DNA from: Prado023 sp963706875
GTDB lineage: Bacteria; Actinomycetota; Actinomycetes; S36-B12; CAIYMF01
Assembly (NCBI GenBank): GCA_963706875.1
Contig: CAVPNW010000014.1
Span: 62,001 to 126,000 of the forward strand
Direction: 5' to 3'
Length of the DNA stretch: 64,000 nt
In this document: positions 7,730 through 15,706 of the stretch, one piece after another
Layout: every line of letters starts with the position of its first letter
How positions within the stretch are numbered: position 1 is the first letter of the stretch
The notes under the pieces: model-generated
What the model was told of the DNA's origin: nothing
Databases searched by the model: none
What the model saw: only the letters and a program-made list of their open reading frames with translations
Position numbers and translations under genes: made by a program

Positions 7730-9400
7730 TCAGCTGGGGGGCGTGTTCCCGGCGCCGGCCAGGGGTGCTCGCATCGTGGCGCTGGCGTCCTCGACGCGCG
7801 TCGTCCAGTCCAGGCCTGTCCGCTCGAGCATCCGTCGCATCGAGCCGTTGTCGGCCAGGACGACGGCCATGACCTCGCCGAACCCCATGCGTTCGGCCAG
7901 CTTCAACTGCCGGCGCAGCAGTGCGGTGCCCACGCCCTGCCCCTGGTGGGCGTCCTCGATGAGGACCGCGACCTCGGCGGTGATGTTGTCGTCGGGGCGC
8001 TCGGGGAAGACGTTGCCCAGTCCGATGACCGTGCCATCGCCGCCGATGGCCACCAGGGTGGCACCGCTGTGGCCACCGGACAGGCGACGCATCTGGATCT
8101 CCTGCCAGTCCCCGGAGGAGACGTAGCGCAGGTACAGCGTCCGGTCCGAGCAGCGCCGGTGCATCGCCCCGACCGCCTCTGCATCCTCGGGGTGGGCCAG
8201 GCGGATCCACACGGTGCCGTCCTTGACCGGCTCCACCCAACCCTGCGCGTCCATGTCGCCCTCGGCGACGGCGATCGCCGCAGACAGCCGGAGCAGGGCT
8301 GATGCCCGCGCCTGCTCGACCCGCGTGAACGGTGCCCAGGTGCGTCGCAGCAGGACGTGACGCTCCGGGGTCCACTGCAGTCGCAGCACGTCTGGGCCGT
8401 CGTCCTGCCCCTTCGTGGCGCGCACGACCTCGACGTGGTCGGCCGCCACGAGCTGCATCGCCACGTAGGGCGCCCAGCCGGGGTTGGTGACCAGTTCGGC
8501 GCTGGCATCGAGGATCCGGGTCGGGAGGTCCAGGGCGTCGTCGGGGGACCCTGGCGAGATCCGGGCGTTGCCTCCGGCCGAGGAGGCCGCCGACAGCAGG
8601 GTCTCCGCGGTGACGTGGCTCGGGGCGGTCATGCGCATGTCCAGGGTCCTGGTCCCCTCGCCCGAACCGACGACGTACACCGCGACCGTGTACCCGTACA
8701 GCGCGGCCATGGCGCGGATGAACATGTCCACCCCACCGGGGCGGTCAGGCACGTCGATGAGGATCCGCCAGTAGCTGCGGGGCTCCTCCTCGGCGCGCAG
8801 CAGCATCCGGGGAGGCGCCATGGCAATGCCGATGCGCGCGATCATCGCGTCCCAGTTCAGCTGGGTGGGCTTGCTCGTGATCACCGGATCGAGCATGGCC
8901 AGGCCGACCGACAGGGTCAGGGAGAAGTGCGCCAGGGCGTCGTCGTCGACGTCCCCATCGATCCCGCCGGCCTCCCTGACCCGGCGGACGACGGCACGCA
9001 TGTTGTCCCAGCGCTCCTGGATTCGCACGGACTCGATCTCGCGGAGCTCGGTGTCGCGACGGGACCGGGTGAGGGCCTCGAGCTCGAGGAGGTCCCAGCT
9101 GTACTCCGGTGCGGCGAAGACCGCGGCCCCGGCCGCGACGATGGCGGCCAGGGGCGGCAGCTCGTCGGGGGCCTCGACGGCGCGCGCGATCCGGTCCGCG
9201 GCGTCCGAGGTGACCTTCTCAGCCATCACGGCGGCGAACAGCTGGGCCCGCCCGCCGGTCAGCTTCCGGACGCGGTACTGCGAGACCCCGACCTCCTGGG
9301 CGACCTGGCGCACGCCGACGCCCTCGTAGCCATGCTCTGCGAAGAGCTCCGCGGCCACGTCGATGATCCGCCGGCGAACCTCCTCGTCGGTGCTCACCAT
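7730..9400 (-). CDS. TetR regulator fused to an ACT-like domain and a GNAT acetyltransferase
   Basis: A 556-residue protein with three parts. Residues 1-65 form a TetR DNA-binding domain (RIIDVAAELFAEHGYEG ... VRQVAQEVGVSQYRV), with a helical TetR C-domain to about 195. Residues near 215-300 look like an ACT regulatory fold (YWRILIDVPDRPGGVDMFI). The last 150 residues are a GNAT acyltransferase with WIRLAHPEDAEAVGAMHRR at its start and the acetyl-CoA loop HQGQGVGTALLRRQL. Such a protein could both repress genes and acetylate a protein substrate in response to a small ligand. A -10 box (TAGCGT) lies 7 bases before a GTG at 9397, so the true start may be that GTG. No internal stop or junction suggests an artificial fusion. 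Confidence 0.75.
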   Translation of the reverse strand: MVSTDEEVRRRIIDVAAELFAEHGYEGVGVRQVAQEVGVSQYRVRKLTGGRAQLFAAVMAEKVTSDAADRIARAVEAPDELPPLAAIVAAGAAVFAAPEYSWDLLELEALTRSRRDTELREIESVRIQERWDNMRAVVRRVREAGGIDGDVDDDALAHFSLTLSVGLAMLDPVITSKPTQLNWDAMIARIGIAMAPPRMLLRAEEEPRSYWRILIDVPDRPGGVDMFIRAMAALYGYTVAVYVVGSGEGTRTLDMRMTAPSHVTAETLLSAASSAGGNARISPGSPDDALDLPTRILDASAELVTNPGWAPYVAMQLVAADHVEVVRATKGQDDGPDVLRLQWTPERHVLLRRTWAPFTRVEQARASALLRLSAAIAVAEGDMDAQGWVEPVKDGTVWIRLAHPEDAEAVGAMHRRCSDRTLYLRYVSSGDWQEIQMRRLSGGHSGATLVAIGGDGTVIGLGNVFPERPDDNITAEVAVLIEDAHQGQGVGTALLRRQLKLAERMGFGEVMAVVLADNGSMRRMLERTGLDWTTRVEDASATMRAPLAGAGNTPPS

Positions 9401-9404
9401 GATG

Positions 9405-9410
9405 ACGCTA
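9405..9410 (-). promoter_or_regulatory. -10 box (TAGCGT) for the TetR-ACT-GNAT gene
   Basis: On the minus strand TAGCGT is 4 bases from the ATG at 9400 and 7 bases from the GTG at 9397. The 7-base spacing matches the other leaderless genes here and favours the GTG. Confidence 0.4.
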
Positions 9411-9553
9411 GCAGTGCTCAGGTCCGGGTGTCCGTGCCGATCGGCTGCCCGGCTGCCTCCGGCTGCCGGTCCCCGCGGTGGGTGCCGACCTCCCGATAGA
9501 CCGCCGCGCGATCGCGTGGGGGCACCCCTTGTCGGCGGCCGCCGGGGTACGCG

Positions 9554-10231
9554 ATGATTCTGGCGATGGCCACCCCTGAGCTCAGACCCGCTGCCGCCGA
9601 CGTGCCCACGCGCGCTGAGGCCGAGGCGATCGCGCGCGACCTGCTCGGTGACGAGGGCACCCGCTTGGCGCACGTGCACACCGCCGGGTCCATGGCCGCC
9701 CGGCTCGGCGTGCTCTTCGACGCGGACGAGGCGGCGCTGCTCGTGGCGGCCGCCACCCTGCACGACATCGGCTACTCCCCGCGGATCGCCCAGACCGGCT
9801 TCCATCCCCTCGATGGTGCCCTCCACCTGCGCTCGATCGGCATGTCCGAGCGGTTGTGCAGCCTCGTCGCGCACCATTCCGAGGCCGACATGCTGGCCGT
9901 CCAGCAGGGTGTCCTGGACCTCGAGCACCAGTTCGCGCGCGAGCGGTCGCTGCTGGCCGATGCGCTGGTCTACGCCGACATGCACTCCGCGCCCGATGGT
10001 CAGATGATCCGCGCGGAGCATCGGCTGGCCGACATCTCCCGCAGACGTCCGGTCCCTGTGGAGGCGGTGCGGGCGTCCAGGCTGCGGGCGGCGATGGCCC
10101 GGGTCGGCGCGGCGCTGCAGGCCCACGAGGAGCAGGTGGCGCACGGAACCCCGGTCCCCGTCCCGCGTTCCTCGCCGGATGCCGACTGGTGGCGGGCCGA
10201 GGACCGGTACAGCCCCGCACTCGACGGATAG
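9554..10231 (+). CDS. HD domain-containing phosphohydrolase
   Basis: A 225-residue cytoplasmic protein with an HD-type metal-dependent phosphohydrolase core. The defining residues are His in RLAHVHTAGSMAARLG, the His-Asp pair in ATLHDIGYS, and His-His in CSLVAHHSEAD, followed by Asp in VYADMHSA. Proteins of this group hydrolyse nucleotides or other phosphate esters, and no substrate is indicated. An in-frame ATG at 9566 is an alternative start, 7 bases after GATGAT. The stop is 2 bases from the end of the opposing EamA gene. Confidence 0.82.
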   Translation: MILAMATPELRPAAADVPTRAEAEAIARDLLGDEGTRLAHVHTAGSMAARLGVLFDADEAALLVAAATLHDIGYSPRIAQTGFHPLDGALHLRSIGMSERLCSLVAHHSEADMLAVQQGVLDLEHQFARERSLLADALVYADMHSAPDGQMIRAEHRLADISRRRPVPVEAVRASRLRAAMARVGAALQAHEEQVAHGTPVPVPRSSPDADWWRAEDRYSPALDG

Positions 10232-10233
10232 CC

Positions 10234-11163
10234 TCACTCCTCCGGCGCGACCGCCAGGGGTGGGCGGCTGCGCAGGGCCCAGGTCACCGATCCGATGACC
10301 ACCAGTGCCGCGGCGACCGTTCCCACCGTCACGACCTCCCCCAGCAGCAACGCGGACCACACGAGCGTCAGCAACGGTTGCAGCTGCTGGGTCTGGCTCG
10401 CATGGGCGATCCCGGCGGTGGCCAGCCCCCGGTACCAGGCGAAGAAGGCCAGGTAGATCGATGACAGGCCGAGCATGATCAGGCTGGCCCACTGCGCCGC
10501 GGTCGTGTCGTAGTCGCCGCTCGTGGTCACCCACAGGACGATGCTGGCCGGAACGGTCACCGGAAGGGCGAGGACCACGACCCACGAGATCACCTGCCAG
10601 CCGGGGAACACCCGGGTCACCACCGCGCCCTCGACGTAGCACCAGGAGGACGAGAGCACCGCCCCGACCACGAGCAGGTCGGCCACGAGGTCCCCGCCGG
10701 CGGCGCCACCACGGCTCAGGGCGAAGATGACCAGCGCGGCAGTCCCTGTCAGTGCCGCGACCCAGAACTGCCGGCTCACGTGCTCCTGCGCCCGACGCAC
10801 TGCGATCGCGGCGGTCGTCAGGGGCATGAAGGCCGCGATCACCGCGGCATGCGCCGAAGTGGTGCGCTGCAGGGCCAGGGCGAGCAGGATCGCCCACCCG
10901 AAGACCGCGCCCAGCATCGTGAAGAACAGCGGGCGGAAGTACTGCCTCGGCGGGATCGGGACACGTCGCACCAGGAGCACGACCGTGGCCAACGACCCGG
11001 CGATGACCGCCCGGCCCGTGGCTGTGAGGAAGGGGTCGAAGCCACCGACCGCCACCTTCGTCAGGGGCAGGGAGAACGAGAAGAGCAGGACCCCGAGCAT
11101 CGCCCACATCAGCCCTGCGCGGACCGTGCGCGCCGCGGCCTCTCGTGCGTCCGGGGTGGTCAC
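10234..11163 (-). CDS. EamA/DMT family inner-membrane transporter
   Basis: A 309-residue protein with about ten transmembrane helices arranged as two EamA repeats (residues about 20-145 and 170-300). Hallmarks are FSLPLTKVAVGGFDPFLTATGR in the first repeat and YLAFFAWYRGLATAG plus LQPLLTLVWSALLLGE in the second. Family members export amino acids, metabolites or drugs; the substrate cannot be assigned. GTG at 11163 is used because TACGGT lies 7 bases upstream and the longer open frame to 11322 has no family similarity. Confidence 0.88.
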   Translation of the reverse strand: MTTPDAREAAARTVRAGLMWAMLGVLLFSFSLPLTKVAVGGFDPFLTATGRAVIAGSLATVVLLVRRVPIPPRQYFRPLFFTMLGAVFGWAILLALALQRTTSAHAAVIAAFMPLTTAAIAVRRAQEHVSRQFWVAALTGTAALVIFALSRGGAAGGDLVADLLVVGAVLSSSWCYVEGAVVTRVFPGWQVISWVVVLALPVTVPASIVLWVTTSGDYDTTAAQWASLIMLGLSSIYLAFFAWYRGLATAGIAHASQTQQLQPLLTLVWSALLLGEVVTVGTVAAALVVIGSVTWALRSRPPLAVAPEE

Positions 11164-11170
11164 CTGCCGA

Positions 11171-11176
11171 ACCGTA
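11171..11176 (-). promoter_or_regulatory. -10 box (TACGGT) of a leaderless promoter for the EamA gene
   Basis: On the minus strand TACGGT precedes the GTG at 11163 by 7 bases and no ribosome-binding site is present. Confidence 0.5.
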
Positions 11177-11278
11177 CCGGGGAGGCAGGGCCTGGACGTC
11201 GCTCGATGGCCGCGGGTGCGCCGCGCGTGCGGGAGAATCGTGCGACGTCCCGAGCCTTCGGCGCCCACCTCGGGTGGG

Positions 11279-11323
11279 TGTGTCATGGATTCGGTCCACT
11301 TGATGGACCGAATCCATGACACA
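11279..11323. repeat. 20-bp perfect inverted repeat with ATCCATG core
   Basis: Arms at 11279-11298 and 11304-11323 match exactly around the 5-base loop CTTGA. It stands in the 197-base gap between the divergent EamA and glycosyltransferase genes, 37 bases before the latter, so it would form a hairpin in its leader or serve as an operator. The core ATCCATG recurs in hairpins at 17943, 19135 and 29685. Confidence 0.75.
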
Positions 11324-11360
11324 TGCAGGTTCGGTTCACTCGGCGGCGAGGAGGTGGGTC

Positions 11361-13371
11361 ATGGGCGACGATCGCAGGCGACTGCTCGTCTTCGGGTCCT
11401 ACGACGCCACGCTGCACCCCCGAGTTGCCGTGCTTCGCGACGGGCTCGCCTCCCGGGGTTGGCAGGTCCGGGAGCTCAACGAGCCCCTGGGTGCGGCAAC
11501 CTCGGACAAGGTGGCGGCAGCAGGGTCGCCCACGGCGGCGCTGCGGCTGGTCGGGCGGCAGGTGCGCTCCTGGGCCGGGCTGGTCCGACGCTCGCGTGGG
11601 GGCGCTGATCCCGAGGTGGTGCTGGTCGGGTACATGGGCCACGCCGACGTGCACCTGGCCCGGCTGCGCTACCGGCGCTCGGTGATCGCCCTCGACCATC
11701 TCGTGGGCCTCGCGGACACCGTCCGCGATCGCGATCTGGGCGGCGGGGCGAAGCTTCGCATCCTCGACGTGGTGGACCGCAGTGCCCTGCGCGCCGCGGA
11801 CGTGGTGGTCGTCGACACAGCGCTGCAGGCTGAGATGCTGCCCGCGGACGCCCGGGAGCGGGCGGTGGTTGTGCCGGTCGGGGCGGGTCGGGATTGGTTT
11901 GCCGCGGCAGATCGGGCGGTGGCAGATCGGGCCGGGCGCGCGCGAGGCTCTGCGGCGGGTTCGACCGGCCAGGGAACGCATCGCGCCGATGGCCCAGCCC
12001 GCCATCCCACATCGGAGCAGGCCCCTGTGCGGTCGCAGCCGGCCCCTGAGCCGTCGGGGCCAGCCCTCGAGCCGAACGAGCCCGCCGCCCTGCGCGTGGT
12101 CTTCTTCGGCCTGTTCACCCCGTTGCAGGGTGCCCCGACCATCGGGCGGGCGATCGACCTGCTTCGCGACGACCCCATCGAGTTCACCATGATCGGGCAC
12201 GGACAGGACCTCGCGGAGGCCCGGGAGCTGACCCGCGGCAGCGCCCGTGTGCGCTGGCTGGACTGGGTCGATTCCGGCGACCTGCCGGACGTGGTCGCCG
12301 CCCACGACGTGAGCCTGGGCATCTTCGGCACCGGGCCCAAGGCCCAGCGCGTCGTGCCCACCAAGGTCTACCAGGGGATGGCTGCCGGGTGCGCGGTCGT
12401 GACCGCCCGGACACCGGCAGCAGGTACCCTCGGGGACGCAGTCGTGTCCGTGTCGCCGGGTGATCCGCAGGCCCTCGCCGACGCGCTGCGACACCTCGCC
12501 CTCGACAAGGAGTCGCTCACCGTGGCCCGTGACCGTGCCCGCGCTGCCGCCGAGCAGTTCTCACCTGAGTCGTCGACCGCGGCGCTTGACGCCCGGCTGG
12601 AGTCCGCCCCCGGACGCCCCGCCGCCCTGCCGCCCCTGACCTTCAACGCCCACCTGCGCTGGGACGTCATCACCCGCGAGCTCGCTGGTCGCGATGTGAC
12701 CAGCGTGCTGGAGATCGGGCCGGGCGAGGGGGCGGTGGCCTGCCGGCTCGCGCCGGGCCGCGAGTACACCGGAGTCGAGCTGTCCGACCGCACGCGGGCG
12801 ATCACCGAGCAGCGGCTGGTGCGACTGGGTGCGCCGGGTCGGCTGGTCGCGTCCCTGGACGACCTCCCCGCCGACGAGCGCTTCGACCTGGTATGCGCCT
12901 TCGAGGTCATCGAGCACATCGACACCGACCAGGAGGCGCTGGCCACGTGGGCGGCTCGCCTGCGGCCAGGGGGCACCCTGCTGATCTCGACTCCCTCCGG
13001 GCCGGACCGCATGGGCGCCGCCGACGAGATCGCCGGTCACTTCCGGCGCTACTCGGCCGAGGGGCTCGCCGCGATGGCCGAGGACTGCGGACTGGTCGAT
13101 GTCCGGGTCACCCACGTGGGCTACCCGATCGGCTACCTGCTGGAGAGGGTGCGCAACACCGTCGCCGCGCGAAGGCTGGCCAGGGCGGACCGGGACGCCG
13201 CGCAGCGACGACGCGGTCGCCGCGGCCACGGAGCAGAGCAGCTCGTTCCTGCAGCCCCCGTCGTGGTCGGGTCGGGCCACGCAGATGGCCTCCGCACCGG
13301 GGATCTGGATGCAGCGCCGCCGGCCCGACACCGGGACCGGCCTGGTACTGGTCGCCCGCGCCCCGCAGTGA
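11361..13371 (+). pseudogene. Glycosyltransferase fused to SAM-dependent methyltransferase, single frame break near the end
   Basis: Residues 1-420 form a GT4-like glycosyltransferase (LLVFGSYDATLHPR at the start; YQGMAAGCAVVTARTPA in the donor-binding domain), interrupted by a 50-residue Pro/Ala-rich insert. Residues about 425-610 are a class I methyltransferase with SVLEIGPGEGAVACRL as motif I and FDLVCAFEVIEHI. Near 13203 the frame breaks. Skipping one base continues into DDAVAAATEQSSSFLQPPSW and ends TGLVLVARAPQ, the expected methyltransferase C-terminus, at the TGA at 13369-13371. The length of 2011 is a multiple of three plus one. Without correction the frame runs on into the next gene as an apparent 1041-residue fusion. 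A GAGGAGG Shine-Dalgarno supports ATG 11361. First gene of a coupled glycan-assembly block. Confidence 0.8.
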
Positions 13372-14486
13372 CCGACGCCGCGCCGGACGCGAACGCTGGA
13401 CCGGACCCCACCGGGGAGCCCGGGCCGAGCGACGGGCGTCAGCTCTCGGCTCCGGGCACGTCGCCGACTCCCACCCCGCACCCGTCCGCCCTGCCGGATT
13501 CGAACGGTCCTTCGGGGACTCCGGGAGGATCCGGGGAATCGGGGAGGATCCGCGCTGGGGGCTGGCGTGGGCGGACGGTGTCGCTGGTCCTGGTCGTGCT
13601 GGTTGCCGTCTTCCTCGGCGTGGCTCTGGTGCGCAACTGGCAGGCAGTGCGCAGCGACCTGCAGGCGCTGTCGTGGGTCGACCTCCTGGCATCCGGGATC
13701 GCTGGGGTCCTGGCGGTGACCTGCTCCGGGATGGGATGGCGGGTCGTGCTGTCCGGCCTTGGCCAGCGTGTGCCCGTACATCCGGCGCTGACGATCTTCT
13801 TCGCCGGCCAGCTGGGCAAGTACGTCCCGGGTTCGGTGTGGACCGCGGCCATCCAGGCCGACCTCGGCCGGCGGCGCAACATCCCCGGGTCGACGATGCT
13901 CGTCAGCTACGTGATCGCGCTGATGATCGCGGTCGCCACCGGTGGCCTCGTGGGGCTGCTGATCCTCTTCGGCGCGGGGGCCCCGCGCGCTGGGGCGTTG
14001 TGGATGCTGCTCCTGGCGGCCGTTGTGGGGGCTGCGCTCCTTCGTCCTGTGTGGATGAACCGGGGGCTTGCGTGGGCGTTCGCCCGGGCCGGCAGGACCC
14101 CGCCGCCGGTCGAGCTGCCCGGTCGCGCCCTGGCGGCGTCGGTGGCCTGGCTGATCGCCTGCTGGGGCTTCTTCGGGCTGCACGCCTGGCTGCTGGCCCG
14201 ACCTCTCGGAGCCGGCCCCTGGGACCTCGCCCCGACCATCGGCGGGTTCGCGCTGGCGTTCGTCGCGGGCCTGCTGGTGGTACCGCTGCCGGCCGGGGCG
14301 GGCGTTCGCGAGGGGGTCCTCGTCGCCACGCTCGCCGGGCCGATCGGGGCGCCGGCGGCCCTGACCGTGAGCCTCGTATCGCGCCTGGTCCTGCTGGCCG
14401 TGGACCTCGTGATGGCCGGCCTGTTCGGCGTCGGGGGCGCAGCCCGCGCGGTCCGGTCGCGGGGCAGGGTCCCCTCGACGGACTAG
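13368..14486 (+). CDS. Lysylphosphatidylglycerol synthase transmembrane-like (UPF0104) membrane protein
   Basis: A 372-residue integral membrane protein of the LPG_synthase_TM family with about eight helices. The N-terminal 60 residues are a disordered Pro/Gly/Ser linker. Then come VSLVLVVLVAVFLGVALVRN, the conserved block FFAGQLGKYVPGSVW, and VVPLPAGAGVREGVLVATL. Relatives without the catalytic LPG synthase domain are common beside envelope glycosyltransferases and are proposed to move lipid-linked intermediates. GTG 13368 overlaps the stop of the preceding methyltransferase frame (GTGA), a normal coupling for this cluster and evidence that the two are separate genes despite being joined in the raw reading frame. 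Confidence 0.8.
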   Translation: MTDAAPDANAGPDPTGEPGPSDGRQLSAPGTSPTPTPHPSALPDSNGPSGTPGGSGESGRIRAGGWRGRTVSLVLVVLVAVFLGVALVRNWQAVRSDLQALSWVDLLASGIAGVLAVTCSGMGWRVVLSGLGQRVPVHPALTIFFAGQLGKYVPGSVWTAAIQADLGRRRNIPGSTMLVSYVIALMIAVATGGLVGLLILFGAGAPRAGALWMLLLAAVVGAALLRPVWMNRGLAWAFARAGRTPPPVELPGRALAASVAWLIACWGFFGLHAWLLARPLGAGPWDLAPTIGGFALAFVAGLLVVPLPAGAGVREGVLVATLAGPIGAPAALTVSLVSRLVLLAVDLVMAGLFGVGGAARAVRSRGRVPSTD

Positions 14487-14506
14487 GGCCACGCGGTTCG
14501 GGCGGT

Positions 14507-14512
14507 TATCCT
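14507..14512 (+). promoter_or_regulatory. -10 box (TATCCT) for the GT2 gene, followed by a leader hairpin
   Basis: TATCCT stands 48 bases before the GTG at 14561. The leader holds a small hairpin, GCCCC (14522-14526) with GGGGC (14533-14537), and a GAGG ribosome-binding site 6 bases before the start. Confidence 0.35.
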
Positions 14513-14560
14513 CGATGCAGAGCCCCTGCCGCGGGGCCTGTCCGTCCCTGCGAGGTTGTC

Positions 14561-15706
14561 GTGAAGCTCATCATCCAGATCCCCTGCCTGAACGAGGCCG
14601 ACCACCTGCCCGCGACCCTGAGCACCCTGCCCCGGGAGGTCCCGGGCTTCGACGTCGTGGAGTGGCTGGTCATCGACGACGGGTCGACGGACGACACCCG
14701 GCAGGTCGCCCTGGCGTGCGGCGTCGACCACGTGATCGGCTTCCCGCGCAACCGGGGCCTCGCGGCGGCCTTCTCCTACGGGATCGAGGAGTCGCTGCGC
14801 CGGGGTGCGGACGTGATCGTCAACACCGACGCCGACAACCAGTACGACTCCTCCTGCATCCCCGCGCTGGTCGCACCCGTCCTGGCTGGCGAGGCCGACA
14901 TCGTCGTGGGCGACAGGCAGACGGGCCGCGTTGCCGAGTTCAGCGTGGTGAAGCGGGCGCTGCAGACGGCCGGTACGAGCGTGGTCCGGTCGCTGTCGGG
15001 GCTGTCGGTCGGCGACGCCACCAGCGGGTTCCGCGCCTACTCCCGCGCCGCCGCGTTGTCGCTGGTCATCACCACGCCCTACACCTACACCCTCGAGTCG
15101 CTGATCCAGGCCGGCAACAGCCGCCTTGCGCTGGCCAACGTGCCGGTGACCCGCAACGACTCGGTGCGGCCGAGCCGGCTCTTCGGGTCGATGTGGGGGT
15201 ACGTGCGCCGCAACAGCCTGGCGCTGTTCCGCGTCCTGTCGTACTACACGCCCCTGAAGTTCTTCTGGACGCTGGCCGCCTTCCTGGCAGTCGGGGCGAT
15301 CGTGGCATGGCTTCCCTGGACCCTCGACTGGCTCCAGGACGGCAATGCCAGCGGCCACATGCAGTCGATCATCCTCGGCGCGGTCCTGGCGATCTCCTGC
15401 GTGCAGATGTTCGCCCTCGGGGTCATCGCCGACCAGATCTCCAGCCTGCGCGCGATCGGCATCCGCACCCTCCGAGAGACCCGGGAGATGCACTACGGGA
15501 CCCTCTACGCCGACGCCCGGGTCACCCCGTCGGTCGTGCCCGACTCGCGGGTGGCCACCCCTACGGCGACGCCGGACGCCCGGGTCACCCCGTCGGCCGC
15601 GCCCCGGCAGGTGGTCGCTGACCCCCAGCCCGAGATGGCAGCGGACCCCAGCCCTGCTTCGGCGGATCCCTCGGGGCGCCTCGACGTGCAGCCCCAGGTG
15701 CGGTGA
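14561..15706 (+). CDS. Family 2 glycosyltransferase with C-terminal membrane segments
   Basis: A 381-residue polyprenyl-phosphate-type GT2. The GT-A domain (residues 1-220) shows IIQIPCLNEADHLPATL, VIDDGSTDDT, the metal-binding NTDADNQYD and DATSGFRAYSRAAAL. Two hydrophobic helices follow (FFWTLAAFLAVGAIVAW and SIILGAVLAISCVQMFALGV), as in dolichol-phosphate mannosyltransferase relatives. The last 60 residues are a disordered tail with a repeated DARVTPS motif. GTG start with GAGG upstream. Its stop overlaps the next gene by four bases (GTGA). It probably makes a lipid-linked sugar donor for the GT-C protein that follows. Confidence 0.88.
   Translation: MKLIIQIPCLNEADHLPATLSTLPREVPGFDVVEWLVIDDGSTDDTRQVALACGVDHVIGFPRNRGLAAAFSYGIEESLRRGADVIVNTDADNQYDSSCIPALVAPVLAGEADIVVGDRQTGRVAEFSVVKRALQTAGTSVVRSLSGLSVGDATSGFRAYSRAAALSLVITTPYTYTLESLIQAGNSRLALANVPVTRNDSVRPSRLFGSMWGYVRRNSLALFRVLSYYTPLKFFWTLAAFLAVGAIVAWLPWTLDWLQDGNASGHMQSIILGAVLAISCVQMFALGVIADQISSLRAIGIRTLRETREMHYGTLYADARVTPSVVPDSRVATPTATPDARVTPSAAPRQVVADPQPEMAADPSPASADPSGRLDVQPQVR

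Noticed and set aside
7730..11317. A 1195-residue open frame on the minus strand
   Set aside because: Only its C-terminal 556 residues (to 9400) have family similarity; the rest is a shadow of the HD and EamA genes on other frames.
12893..15706. A 937-residue plus-strand frame ending as GT2
   Set aside because: Only the part after GTG 14561 matches a protein family; the earlier part is an Arg-rich shadow of the methyltransferase and flippase genes.
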